From positions 1 through 64,000 of the forward strand of contig CAUDHE010000001.1 in the NCBI GenBank assembly GCA_958449275.1: 64,000 nt of DNA. The letters run 5' to 3'. Below the pieces are notes generated by a model that did no database searches, was not told where the DNA came from, and was given only the letters and a program-made list of their open reading frames with translations. Both the position numbers and the translations under genes were made by a program. The stretch is from an uncultured Alistipes sp. Its GTDB lineage: Bacteria; Bacteroidota; Bacteroidia; Bacteroidales; Rikenellaceae. Shown in pieces: positions 1 to 8,679 of this stretch (position 1 is the stretch's first letter; each line of letters begins with the position of its first letter).

Positions 1-71
1 ACCCACGAAGGCGCACGCCCCATGATCTCCTGCGCCTCTTCGCTGTGAAAGTTATTATCTATTTGCGGCAT
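1..71 (-). CDS. HlyD-family secretion adaptor, N-terminus only
   Basis: The ATG at 71 opens a frame that runs off the left edge. Visible residues begin MPQIDNNFHSEEAQEIM and continue with a GRAPSW segment. A short cytoplasmic start with 'SEE.QEI.G..P.W' just before the first membrane segment is typical of Bacteroidales HlyD-like membrane fusion proteins. It starts 13 bp after the stop of the C39-peptidase ABC exporter, the usual order of such secretion operons. Its expected role is to link the inner-membrane exporter to an outer-membrane channel. Only 23 complete codons are visible, so the call rests on this short motif and on position. Confidence 0.7.
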   Translation of the reverse strand, partial: MPQIDNNFHSEEAQEIMGRAPSW

Positions 72-84
72 CGTATGTGTAGTT

Positions 85-2283
85 TTAGTTTCCCAATTCC
101 AACTGATTCTTTACCAATTCGTAGTAGTAACCCCGTTGGGCCGTCAGTTCGTCGTGCGTGCCCTGTTCGACGATGCGACCGTGTGCCAAAACGATGATGT
201 TATCGGCATTGCGGACTGTCGAAAGACGGTGTGCCACGATGACGACGGTTTTGCCTTTGAATAATTTCTCCAGACGCTCCATAATCGTGCGCTCGTTGTT
301 AGCATCGAGTGAATTGGTCGCTTCGTCGAAGAAGAGGTATTTGGAATCCTTGTAAGCGGCACGGGCAATCAACAGGCGTTGTTTCTGACCCGTACTCAAC
401 CCGTGTCCGTCGGCTCCGATACGGGTGTTGTACCCCAATGGCAGCGATTCGATGAACTCTCCGATATTGGCGATTTCCACCGCCCGGCGGATCCGTTTCA
501 TATCGGGTATTTCATCCGATACGGCGATATTGTTGGCGATCGTATCGGAAAATACGAAACTCTCTTGCATGACCGTCCCGCACTCCTGACGCCAGCAATT
601 CGGGCTGAAAGCGGAGAGCCTGCGACCGCCCAGCAACACGTCCCCCTCGACCGGAGCATAAAAGCCGAGCATCATTTTAAGCAGCGTCGTCTTGCCGCTG
701 CCGCTTTCACCTACGATGGCCGTAACCTTGTCATGCGGAATCGTCAGGTCGATTCCGTCCAGCACTTTGTCTGAGTGCGGCCCTTCGTATTGAAAAACTA
801 CGTTCCGGAACTCGATGGCCGCGTTTTCGGGGATGTCGCGGATCAGACCCGCGTCTTCGGGTTCTTCATCCGGTTTTTCCTGAATTTCGTTCAGGCGTTC
901 GAGCGAGATTTTCGCATCCTGCGTAGCCTGCACGAAACCGATGAACTGCGATATGGGGGCGTTGAGCTGGCCGATGATGTACTGCATGGCCATCATCATA
1001 CCGAGCGTCATTTCCCCATTGATGACGGCACTGGCGGCAAGGAACGAGATGATAACATTCTTGGTCTGGTCGATGAACGTACCACCTACTTCCTGTGTCT
1101 GTCCGAGTGTCAGGCTCTTGATCGAAACTTTGAACAGTTTGGCCTGGATACGTTCCCATTCCCAGCGTTTCTGCTTCTCGCAGTTATTCAGCTTGATGTC
1201 CTGCATGCCGTTGATAAGCTGGACGATATTGCTCTGGTTGTTGGCCGACTCCTGAAAGCGCATGTAGTCCAGTTTACGGCGACGTTTGAGGAATATCAAT
1301 ACCCACAGGATATAAAGACCGCTGCCGAGCAGGAATACGCCGAGGATGCCGAGATCGTACCCGGCCATCACGACGCTGTATATGACGAGCGACACGGCAG
1401 CCATCACGATACTCAGTAACGAGCCGGTCAGAAAGGTTTGTATGCGGTTGTAATCCCCGATGCGCTGCATGATGTCACCGACCATCTTCGAGTCGAAAAA
1501 CGCGATGGGCAGGCGCATGAGTTTGGCCAGAAAGTCCGAAATGAGCGAGATACTGATGCGTGTGGTCATGTGGAGCATCAGCCACGAACGGATGAGGTTG
1601 TTGGCCATCTGTCCGAGCGTCAGCACCACCTGTGCGATGAGAATCATGACCACGAACGAAAGGTTGCTGTTCCCGATACCCGTATCGACGACCGATTGGG
1701 TCAGGAACGGAAGAATCAGACCGAGTACGGCAGCAATCAGCATCGCAAGGCCGAGTTGGAGCAGGTAGGATTTGTAAGGCCGCAGATAACGCAGCATCGA
1801 GGCGAAATTCAGCCGTTTGTCCTCATCACCTTGCTCGGCATAGAACTCCGGTTTCGGCTCCAACAGAAGGGCGATGCCTTTGGCCGAGGAATCGCCGGAA
1901 AGGTCGCCCTGCAAAACGGAATCTTCGGCTCCAGTCTGCAACCACGATTTGAGAAATTGTCGTTCGCTATATTTGAGTAATCCTACGGCTGGATCGGAAA
2001 CATAGACCCACCACTGCCCGCGTTTCTTCTCGATTTTATAGACGACCACGAAATGTCGCTGGTTCCAATGTACGATGCAGGGAAAATTGGCTTCGTCACG
2101 CAATTGCTGCCAGGTGAGTTTTACACCGACCGACCTCAAACCAATACTCTCGGCAGCATCACTGATACCCAACAGCGAAACGCCCTCCCGCGTGATATGG
2201 CAGCGATCACGAAGGTTTTGCAGGGAATAATGCCGACCGTAAAACGCAGCAATAATTCGTAGGCACGTCGGACCGCAGTCCAT
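85..2283 (-). CDS. C39-peptidase-containing ABC exporter (bacteriocin/RiPP type), start codon damaged
   Basis: Inner-membrane exporter predicted to cut a Gly-Gly leader and export the peptide. From the ATG at 2283: C39 peptidase (about 1-130; catalytic Cys3 in DCGPTC, His77 in HFVVV, Asp97 in SDP); type-1 exporter membrane domain (about 165-450); ATPase domain with Walker A GESGSGKTT (525), signature LSTGQ (629), Walker B FFDEA and an H-loop His (about 685). The family normally starts 11 residues earlier, with a Gln that forms the oxyanion hole. Here that stretch is present (PFPHYTQLDS), but the codon aligned with ATG is ATA (2314-2316) and a TAG follows just upstream (2322-2324). Either ATA initiates, or the protein starts at 2283 and loses that Gln. 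It directly precedes the HlyD gene. Confidence 0.9.
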   Translation of the reverse strand: MDCGPTCLRIIAAFYGRHYSLQNLRDRCHITREGVSLLGISDAAESIGLRSVGVKLTWQQLRDEANFPCIVHWNQRHFVVVYKIEKKRGQWWVYVSDPAVGLLKYSERQFLKSWLQTGAEDSVLQGDLSGDSSAKGIALLLEPKPEFYAEQGDEDKRLNFASMLRYLRPYKSYLLQLGLAMLIAAVLGLILPFLTQSVVDTGIGNSNLSFVVMILIAQVVLTLGQMANNLIRSWLMLHMTTRISISLISDFLAKLMRLPIAFFDSKMVGDIMQRIGDYNRIQTFLTGSLLSIVMAAVSLVIYSVVMAGYDLGILGVFLLGSGLYILWVLIFLKRRRKLDYMRFQESANNQSNIVQLINGMQDIKLNNCEKQKRWEWERIQAKLFKVSIKSLTLGQTQEVGGTFIDQTKNVIISFLAASAVINGEMTLGMMMAMQYIIGQLNAPISQFIGFVQATQDAKISLERLNEIQEKPDEEPEDAGLIRDIPENAAIEFRNVVFQYEGPHSDKVLDGIDLTIPHDKVTAIVGESGSGKTTLLKMMLGFYAPVEGDVLLGGRRLSAFSPNCWRQECGTVMQESFVFSDTIANNIAVSDEIPDMKRIRRAVEIANIGEFIESLPLGYNTRIGADGHGLSTGQKQRLLIARAAYKDSKYLFFDEATNSLDANNERTIMERLEKLFKGKTVVIVAHRLSTVRNADNIIVLAHGRIVEQGTHDELTAQRGYYYELVKNQLELGN

Positions 2284-2321
2284 CGAATCGAGTTGGGTAT
2301 AGTGGGGGAAAGGTATAAGTC

Positions 2322-2460
2322 CTATTTATTTGTGCTTTGAAATTCAATAGCTTTTTTACGTGCTATATGAATTTTTAGGAATTCAGCCATATAACCTTTA
2401 TAAAAAGTGCAATTACAGTTATGGCCGTTGTCAAATTTATAGTTGAAAGATTTTAAGGTT
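2322..2460 (-). pseudogene. Possible 3' remnant of an unknown gene
   Basis: One minus-strand frame is open for about 45 codons and ends with TAG at 2322-2324, only six bases before the ATA that aligns with the exporter start. Its translation looks protein-like, with NCNCTFYKGYMAEFLK followed by a basic tail, but it has no good upstream start. It may be the tail of a gene that once lay between two exporter copies. Nothing identifies its family. Confidence is low because the region is AT-rich and short open frames arise by chance. Confidence 0.25.
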
Positions 2461-2823
2461 AGCCTACTCTTTTATAGCTTTTCGGCATCCGCTATATTGT
2501 GTTATACTTCATAAGATAACAAAAGAAAGCCTAAGCCGTGAATTGATTATTATGATTTATAAATAGTTATTTGGTTCCAAACCATATAGATACCAAGGTG
2601 GCTGGCCTCGAACTATTTTTAGACTAATGAAACTATGTGAAAATACATTTATGTCATGAGAATCTTTATCAAAAGTGTGGTTTCATTTTCTTGCAATTTA
2701 ACAGATATAAATCATCTAAACAATATTTGTTTTGTTAAAAGTTTTCTGTAAATTAGCATGTTATATGATTATAGTGGCTGCTACGCAAAAGGAGGGGAAG
2801 GTACTACCGTTTACCCCGCTTTT
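2330..2823. other. AT-rich spacer between the two C39 copies
   Basis: About 490 bp of AT-rich DNA separate the exporter from the C39 fragment. Apart from the possible gene tail at 2322-2460, no convincing coding frame, terminator hairpin or promoter pair was found. It appears to be recombination debris between two paralogous exporter genes. Confidence 0.5.
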
Positions 2824-3102
2824 TTATACCACCACGAAATGCCGCTGGTTCCAATGTATGATGTAGGGAAAATTGGCTTCGTTGCGCAATTGCGGCCAGG
2901 TAAGTTTTACACCGACCGACCTCAAACCGATACTCTCGGCAGCATCGCTGATACCTAACAACGAAACGCCCTCCCGCGTGATATGGCAGCGATCACGCAG
3001 ATTTTGCAGGGAGTAGTGCCGACCGTAAAACGCGGCGATAATTCGCAGGCACGTCGGGCCGCAGTCCATCGAATCAAGCTGAGTATAGTGGGGAAAACGC
3101 AT
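2824..3102 (-). pseudogene. Truncated second copy of the C39-peptidase exporter N-terminus
   Basis: Starts with a good ATG (3102) and reads MRFPHYTQLDSMDCGPTC, the normal C39 start with Gln8, catalytic Cys14 and the later HFVVV histidine, then hits TAA after 92 codons. It aligns with the start of the complete exporter (2046-2316) with four differences over the last 24 residues (such as WPQLRN for WQQLRD), so it is a diverged direct repeat and not a fresh duplication. The Asp of the catalytic triad and everything after it are missing, so it cannot work alone. It lies upstream of the complete gene on the same strand, and could serve as a donor of an intact start. Confidence 0.8.
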
Positions 3103-3455
3103 GGGAGAGTTTGAATTTGTACTAAAAATATGAAAATAATCGCCGCCAACCAAATCTTTGCTACATAAATATCGTATGGAAGTTAAAACAGTAGGATGTA
3201 GCACTGTCACACTGTTCGATTCGATGTAGATATATCAACGTAACTATCGTTGTAGTAGCCACAACAGAATGAGTACAGTTTGCATTCCGTACCGAATCGC
3301 TGTATTGGCTAAATTGGAGCGTCTTGGTACATTTGATGTGGAAGTGCGGCAGCCCAAAGAATTATAACAAATCAGGTATTTGTGCCTGTAATCAGTTCTA
3401 CCGTGACAGAATAGCCGGAACAGCGATTAAGTATTTGAATATCTATTCTGTTTCT
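3103..3455. other. Intergenic region before the C39 fragment
   Basis: About 350 bp between the stop of the outer-membrane protein and the C39 fragment. I see no supported gene, strong hairpin or paired promoter elements here. Confidence 0.5.
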
Positions 3456-5795
3456 TCACAATCCCGAATCGGTATCTGCGTTGTCAATTTTACGTGCACG
3501 CTCCTGATACAGGCGCCCTTTGCCGAACTGATAGCCTACACTGACGAGTATCATATTTTCGTTGTCGTGAATCGTATTCGTATCGTAATAGTAGACCGCG
3601 CTGTCCGGGACGGATTTGGTCTCATAGCGATAATCTACCAGAAAACCTATACAGGTCACCGAAAAGCTCCAGTCCTTGTATCGGTATCGAACTCCCAGAT
3701 TCGACATAGGTTCATTGGCCACCAACAGGTTGTTGGACTGCAGCGTGTAAGTACGCAGATTACCCTGATAAAACAACGAGAAATCCTTCCAGTTGCAGGT
3801 GATTTCATAAAAAAGCGGTGCAGTCAGATGTTTGTACAAGCCATAAAATCGGCTGCTGTATTCGGTACATCCGACAGCTCCCTGCAGTTTGAGTGTCAGC
3901 AGGCGGTTTTTGAACGGCGAGACCTGAACAGTATAGTTGAACCCGTAATAACGGCCGAAATCGGCATTTTCCTGAACAAGTTCCATATAATGTTCCCCTT
4001 CTATAAAATAGGAATTGATAGGGTTTTTGCTGTAACCGAAAAAACCGCTTCCATAGATGGAAAGCCAGTTATTAGTATAGGAGATACCGAGAAATGTGTT
4101 ATTGGAGAAGCCGTTTTTCAGGTACGGATTCCCGCGCCGGATGATATTGTCCGCGATCAGGCTGATATTATTACTCAATTGACTGAGGGATGGAGAGGTA
4201 TTGTACTGCGAAAATCCTGCACGCAGCATCAGCGTGGGCGTAAACTGATAACCGGCAACGATGGAAGGGGTGAATACCCAGTCCCACGAATCGACTTCCC
4301 TGCTTGCGGTATGACGCCCGGTAGCCCCTATCGACAGGCGATATTGCAGCTTGCCATCGAGATGATTGCCCGTCAGCTCCGCATATGTCTGATTCGTGAG
4401 AACCTGCGTCTGATATCGGCTGTCCGTGAAGGTATTGTTCAGGTAGGAATCGAGTGCTTCGAAAGAAAGGTATTCACCGACCGAAAGAGACAGCCGTTCG
4501 AAATTCTTGGTATAAACTACCTGTCCTATCACTGAATATTTATGATTGCGGGTTTTGTTGAAGTCATTCAGGAGAGGGCGGTTGTCCTGGTCGGCGTACT
4601 CGTCGTTATGGGAGTCGTCGGAGGCATCGAAATAAGTACCTACGAGATTTGCGATAATTTCCTGCCGATTATCGAGTTGTTTCCATAGGTACATATTCAA
4701 CGAAGGAGAGAATGTTTTCTGGAACGAACCTTGCTCTCCATGTCGTTTGGAGAGTATCTCTCCTGTCAGAAAGTCGATCTCGGAAGCGATGTTGTAATGT
4801 CTGTTCGTAAAATTGGGCAGAAAATTGACCTGAAACAAATAGTCGTCCTGTACCTGGCTGGTGTATTGCAGCCGGATGTTATTGGTGAAATAACCGAATT
4901 TTTGTCGGGTGGCCAGGGTTTTGTTGAAATGTTCCCCTCCGAGCGTGTAATCATAAACGGTAGTCCCGTCCCGGTGATGGTAATTGCGGTAAGACCCGTA
5001 ATAGCTCACTGCGAACTGACCGCGACCACGGTTGTAGCGCAGGTAGAAGCTGTCGTTGAAGAAGCCCGTCGTGAAAGCATGAGAGAGGTCAATACCGCCA
5101 TAAATGCCTTCGACGGCTCCTTTGGTTATGACGTTAAGCACTTTTGTCGTTCCGCCGCCGTAGCGCATGGGCGGAAGGTCGTAATACTCCATGCTCTTGA
5201 TGTCTGTAGGCCGCAGCGACTTGAGTTCCTGCTCCGATGAAGCAGCTCCGTTAATAAAGATTTTGATAGCTCCTTCAGCCGAAGTAAGGCACTGGGAAAC
5301 CGGATCTAAACGCAACTGTGGAACTTTCAGTGTCAAATCGAGCGCCGTGAAAGCGTGTTTACGGTCTTCCTGCGAGATGTTATATACGGTCCGGTCGAGT
5401 TGCTGCGTGACATTATGCGCCTTTACCACAACGCCGTCGATTTGCTCGGCTTCGGCCATAAGTACGAAGTCGCGGACTATCTCCGGACTATCGCCGAGGG
5501 ATGGCATCCGGAGCTGGATTTGCTCGGCAATCGTTCTGTACCCTACGAGTTGTACAATCACGGTATAACGGCCTTCTCGTTGTTTGGGCAAGGAATAGGT
5601 GCCCTGCATGTCCACCATCGCCGAAGCGATAACGTCGGTACTGTCCTTAGCACTGCACAGCAGGACATTGGCAAATGCGGCAGCTTCGCCGCTGTCGGTA
5701 GTCACGGTACCCCGCAGGATAATTTGACCATATGCGGTCAGGGCCGATCCGACGAACAACAGTGTCGTGACGAATGTACGGAACAGGACTTTCAT
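3456..5795 (-). CDS. Outer-membrane beta-barrel protein with regulatory-like and plug domains (TonB-receptor-like)
   Basis: About 779 residues. I chose the ATG at 5795 because it gives a clean signal peptide (MKVLFRTFVTTLLFVGSAL, cleavage near AYGQ). A carboxypeptidase-regulatory-like beta domain follows (about 25-100), then a plug-like segment with MEYYDLPPMRYGGG and VLNVITKG, then many amphipathic beta strands forming a barrel. This resembles the OMP_b-brl_3 group of TonB-receptor-like proteins, though no TonB box is obvious and the C-terminus (TDSGL) lacks the common terminal Phe. It lies in the RiPP operon between the plug-like secreted protein and the exporter. A part in crossing the outer membrane, or in binding the product, is inferred from context only. 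Confidence 0.85.
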   Translation of the reverse strand: MKVLFRTFVTTLLFVGSALTAYGQIILRGTVTTDSGEAAAFANVLLCSAKDSTDVIASAMVDMQGTYSLPKQREGRYTVIVQLVGYRTIAEQIQLRMPSLGDSPEIVRDFVLMAEAEQIDGVVVKAHNVTQQLDRTVYNISQEDRKHAFTALDLTLKVPQLRLDPVSQCLTSAEGAIKIFINGAASSEQELKSLRPTDIKSMEYYDLPPMRYGGGTTKVLNVITKGAVEGIYGGIDLSHAFTTGFFNDSFYLRYNRGRGQFAVSYYGSYRNYHHRDGTTVYDYTLGGEHFNKTLATRQKFGYFTNNIRLQYTSQVQDDYLFQVNFLPNFTNRHYNIASEIDFLTGEILSKRHGEQGSFQKTFSPSLNMYLWKQLDNRQEIIANLVGTYFDASDDSHNDEYADQDNRPLLNDFNKTRNHKYSVIGQVVYTKNFERLSLSVGEYLSFEALDSYLNNTFTDSRYQTQVLTNQTYAELTGNHLDGKLQYRLSIGATGRHTASREVDSWDWVFTPSIVAGYQFTPTLMLRAGFSQYNTSPSLSQLSNNISLIADNIIRRGNPYLKNGFSNNTFLGISYTNNWLSIYGSGFFGYSKNPINSYFIEGEHYMELVQENADFGRYYGFNYTVQVSPFKNRLLTLKLQGAVGCTEYSSRFYGLYKHLTAPLFYEITCNWKDFSLFYQGNLRTYTLQSNNLLVANEPMSNLGVRYRYKDWSFSVTCIGFLVDYRYETKSVPDSAVYYYDTNTIHDNENMILVSVGYQFGKGRLYQERARKIDNADTDSGL

Positions 5796-5851
5796 GGTGG
5801 CACTGATTTGGGTGTTGGTTACTCTCAAAAATCCGATATGCTCTTGTACGC

Positions 5852-6577
5852 TTATTCCACATCCCAGGCCGTACTGGTCATAAGACTTTCCGCCGGATAG
5901 GTGCCTTGAGGCTTTCTTGCATCATGGGTAAAAATATTGAGTATGCCGCCATAGAGCCCCTCTCCCTCCAGGTCGTAATATTCGATACCGCCGACCGGAT
6001 GCTGCCGGTAGTATTCTACCCATGCAGGATACTGCTCTCCGGGGACCAAGGCCCAATTAAAGAGGATAAGCACGCTCTCGCCGTTTTTATCGGTCGCAAA
6101 GCCCTCTTCGTAATCCATGCACGGCAAAGCCGTATAGACGGCTTCAACATCCTTTGCATCTATCCCCAATTCATCGGGTGTCCAACTGTATGTGGGCGCG
6201 AGTGGTTCGGCAGACTCTCCGGAACGGACTATGGCCAGCGGATACCATACGTTGCCCTGTATATCGACTTTTTGAGGTCTGATCTTTTTGTCGAGCGTCC
6301 GATAACCGGGAGCAGAAACGGTCAGTCTGTAAATCTTGTCGGTTTCGACTGTAGGAAGACTGTAAATACCGTCGAATGCCGTGAAACAGGCGTATTCGAG
6401 TTCGCCGGACTCCTCATCGTACAGGCACAAGGATGCGAACGGAACGGCGCAGTTGGTGTTTTCTTCGAATATGGCCCCTGCAATCCACTGCGGAGGGCCG
6501 GCAACGGCGGTTGCCGTGCCTGCAAGCAGGCCCAGTACCATCGCCATGGATACGATAACTTTCCTTTTCATAGACAT
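5852..6577 (-). CDS. Secreted regulatory-like + plug-like domain protein without barrel
   Basis: About 241 residues with a signal peptide (MAMVLGLLAGTATAVAG). Residues about 30-110 form a carboxypeptidase-regulatory-like beta domain (FDGIYSLP, APGYRTL). The C-terminal part carries IEYYDLEGEGLYGGILNIFT, which mirrors the plug motif of the next gene (MEYYDLPPMRYGGG, VLNVIT). It therefore resembles the first two domains of an outer-membrane receptor with no barrel. The start overlaps the end of the radical SAM gene by 10 bp, suggesting translational coupling; an alternative ATG is at 6571. Its function is unknown. A periplasmic partner or decoy plug for the neighbouring barrel is one possibility. 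Confidence 0.75.
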   Translation of the reverse strand: MSMKRKVIVSMAMVLGLLAGTATAVAGPPQWIAGAIFEENTNCAVPFASLCLYDEESGELEYACFTAFDGIYSLPTVETDKIYRLTVSAPGYRTLDKKIRPQKVDIQGNVWYPLAIVRSGESAEPLAPTYSWTPDELGIDAKDVEAVYTALPCMDYEEGFATDKNGESVLILFNWALVPGEQYPAWVEYYRQHPVGGIEYYDLEGEGLYGGILNIFTHDARKPQGTYPAESLMTSTAWDVE

Positions 6578-7875
6578 TGTGTTTGATGTTGTAAATAACG
6601 TTGTTGAAAATTAATCGTCACATAGTAGTCTATCGGATGCGATTCAAGCAGAGTGCACATTGCTTCTCCGCCCCGCTCCAGAATATGCTGGGAACAGAAA
6701 CCGGTACAGGAAGGATATAATTTACACGTCCGGCATATCCGGGGCGTCTTCAAAAACATCCTGTTCCGTATTTTCTCTGCATCCCATACAATCTCGCCAT
6801 TACTGGAGAGAAATCCTTCCCTGTTTTGGGTAGAAAATTTCCTTGCCGTACACTTGAATACATTACCATCGAAATTAATAGCCGCACTATTTAAATTATC
6901 CGCATAACATATCGCAGGTTTAAACATATGGAGCGGCATATATTCTATGCAAATATTCCTTTCTGCAGCTTTGGCTATAAATTCCATGATTTGATCGATG
7001 TCCACATCCTTTTCCTGAATCTGCCATACTCTGTGAAGACTGATATGCGATGTTTCACGATTTAAAAAAGAGAGACTTTCTAATAATTCTTCGCCGTGGA
7101 TGAGCGTTTCCTGGTCGAAATTTATTCGTACTCCCAAATGATAGTTCGATAACGAATCAGTAATACGTTTCAGATTACTCACTATTTTAGTGAACGACCC
7201 TGTTTTTGAATTTTTATAACAACGGATATTGTCGTGTCTTACCCTATCTCCGTCAAGCGTTATTTGAAAATTGACGGGATAGTCTTGTAAGTAATACAAC
7301 ATCGTGTCGGAAACCAATGTCGCATTAGTCGTAAATTCCAGTGTAAGCCGTACATTTCTTTCTTGACAAAAAGCATGCGCTATATCAATTATCGCTCTTA
7401 CTTTGGCTTCCCGCAATAAAGGCTCGCCGCCAAAAAAACTCAACTCCAACTGGGTAAAAGGGTAATAGGCATATCTCCATTCCAAATGCTGCCCAAGGCG
7501 GGCAACTGTTTCGTCACTTATTTCCGAACCCTTGATGTGATCTTCGTAACAATACCAGCAACCGAGGTTGCAATCCATCGTAGGATTGATTATCAATTTA
7601 TAATGGTAGCTGTTGAAACGGGCATTGAATCTTTTATTTTGTATTGTTTCGAACTCATTCAGATTCTGTTCGATTATGCAGCCATTGTTTACGAGAGAAT
7701 TATATATGCGATTATTTGCCTGCCGTAGTCCAACAATGTCATTTTGATGTCGCTGTATCAAAGTAAAACTATCCGGTTTTATCAAAGCATAGTATCCGCT
7801 GATGGAATTGTACAAGATAGTATGCCCTTTATGAAAAGGCACGAAGATATTGTAATCGCTCAGCTTCATAATCAT
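6568..7875 (-). CDS. Radical SAM/SPASM peptide maturase
   Basis: 435 residues. A short N-terminal domain precedes the radical SAM motif CNLGCWYC (Cys102, 106, 109), which binds a 4Fe-4S cluster and SAM. GGEPLL follows, and the C-terminus is a cysteine-rich SPASM region (CYADNL, FKCTARK, CRTC, PSCTGFC, MCTLL) for auxiliary Fe-S clusters. Such enzymes form thioether, C-C or similar crosslinks in ribosomal peptides. It begins 51 bp after the Cys-rich Gly-Gly precursor gene, the natural substrate. Starts at 7875 and 7869 are both possible. No classical precursor-recognition (RRE) domain could be recognised by eye, although residues 1-90 could hold one. Confidence 0.92.
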   Translation of the reverse strand: MIMKLSDYNIFVPFHKGHTILYNSISGYYALIKPDSFTLIQRHQNDIVGLRQANNRIYNSLVNNGCIIEQNLNEFETIQNKRFNARFNSYHYKLIINPTMDCNLGCWYCYEDHIKGSEISDETVARLGQHLEWRYAYYPFTQLELSFFGGEPLLREAKVRAIIDIAHAFCQERNVRLTLEFTTNATLVSDTMLYYLQDYPVNFQITLDGDRVRHDNIRCYKNSKTGSFTKIVSNLKRITDSLSNYHLGVRINFDQETLIHGEELLESLSFLNRETSHISLHRVWQIQEKDVDIDQIMEFIAKAAERNICIEYMPLHMFKPAICYADNLNSAAINFDGNVFKCTARKFSTQNREGFLSSNGEIVWDAEKIRNRMFLKTPRICRTCKLYPSCTGFCSQHILERGGEAMCTLLESHPIDYYVTINFQQRYLQHQTQCL

Positions 7876-7926
7876 GTATTTTAAGAAAGTTCCGGCTCAT
7901 TAAAGCCGGAACAAGTGCGATCGGAA

Positions 7927-8232
7927 TTACTGACATTGCATAAGATTGTAATTATTGCCTGCACATGGGTTTACTGGACAAGCACTGTTCGGAGAAATGC
8001 AAACAGGAGAATTATTGGGCGAAATGCAGGAAAGAGGGTTATTGGGGACACAAGTTAATGTGTTCGGAGCGCAAGAGCCCAAATTGAGCTCACCGCAGCC
8101 GGCCACCGTATTGTTAGCCGGACAACCGTTATTGGGAGCATCATCACTTCCCCCTTTTACGAATGCTGTTGTTTCTTTAGGCAAATTCTCAATGATTTGA
8201 TCATTCAGAATGTCGATAAATCTCTTTTTCAT
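7927..8232 (-). CDS. Cysteine-rich Gly-Gly leader precursor peptide (RiPP)
   Basis: 101 residues. A leader of about 28 residues (start MKKRFIDILN, then ENLPKE) ends in FVKGG, the cleavage signal for C39 peptidases. The core (29-101) has nine Cys (37, 46, 54, 61, 69, 78, 85, 90, 100) spaced 5-10 apart in a loose repeat (CAPN, CVPNN, CISPNN, CISPN, CPVN), and is rich in Asn, Pro and Ser with very few charges. The radical SAM/SPASM gene follows and a C39 exporter lies in the same operon, so this is very probably the modified and exported product. Activity (bacteriocin, signal or other) cannot be told. It matches no characterised peptide that I recognise. Confidence 0.88.
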   Translation of the reverse strand: MKKRFIDILNDQIIENLPKETTAFVKGGSDDAPNNGCPANNTVAGCGELNLGSCAPNTLTCVPNNPLSCISPNNSPVCISPNSACPVNPCAGNNYNLMQCQ

Positions 8233-8679
8233 GGCATGTTCTTTTAAGTTAGACGAATAGGTTGGGAAAGTGTTGATTTTCTTTTTGTCAGCAGTCAGTT
8301 TAGTGAAAAATACGATATTGATATTCGGATATTATTGGGAAGGACGACAACTCCTTACAGAAACACAACCGAACATCTTTGTGAATGCAATATAGCTAAA
8401 ATAATCAACTTACACAAATAGATTTACATAATTTGTTAATGGGCTTTTGACGGCTGTTTTCTGTGGTAGTGTCAGGCTCAGTAAAATGATTGATAAATGG
8501 TTTCGAAGTGAATGTTGGACCGACGAAATAAAGAGTTTTGCGAATCAAATATTTTAAACATGCAACTTATAGCATCAAAATGGCAGGACTTGGTGAAGAA
8601 TCTCTATTTTCTTTTCATCAGTTGTCTTTTTTATTTTGTTTCTATAGTAGCTGTTGACGTCAGATAAAGCGATTTAGGT
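8233..8679. promoter_or_regulatory. Long 5' region of the RiPP operon
   Basis: About 450 bp of AT-rich DNA lie upstream of the precursor gene and must hold the operon promoter. On the minus strand I find only near-matches to TAnnTTTG (for example rc of CAAATAGA near 8417 and of GAAAAATA near 8316), without a convincing partner. No gene is visible. Confidence 0.4.

Noticed and set aside
3324..4535. 403-codon plus-strand frame across the outer-membrane protein gene
   Set aside because: The opposite strand encodes a signal peptide, plug motif and barrel strands; the plus frame is a shadow.
7927..8232. Cys-rich protein as a metallothionein
   Set aside because: It has a Gly-Gly leader, sits beside a radical SAM maturase and C39 exporter, and lacks CxC or CxxC clusters.
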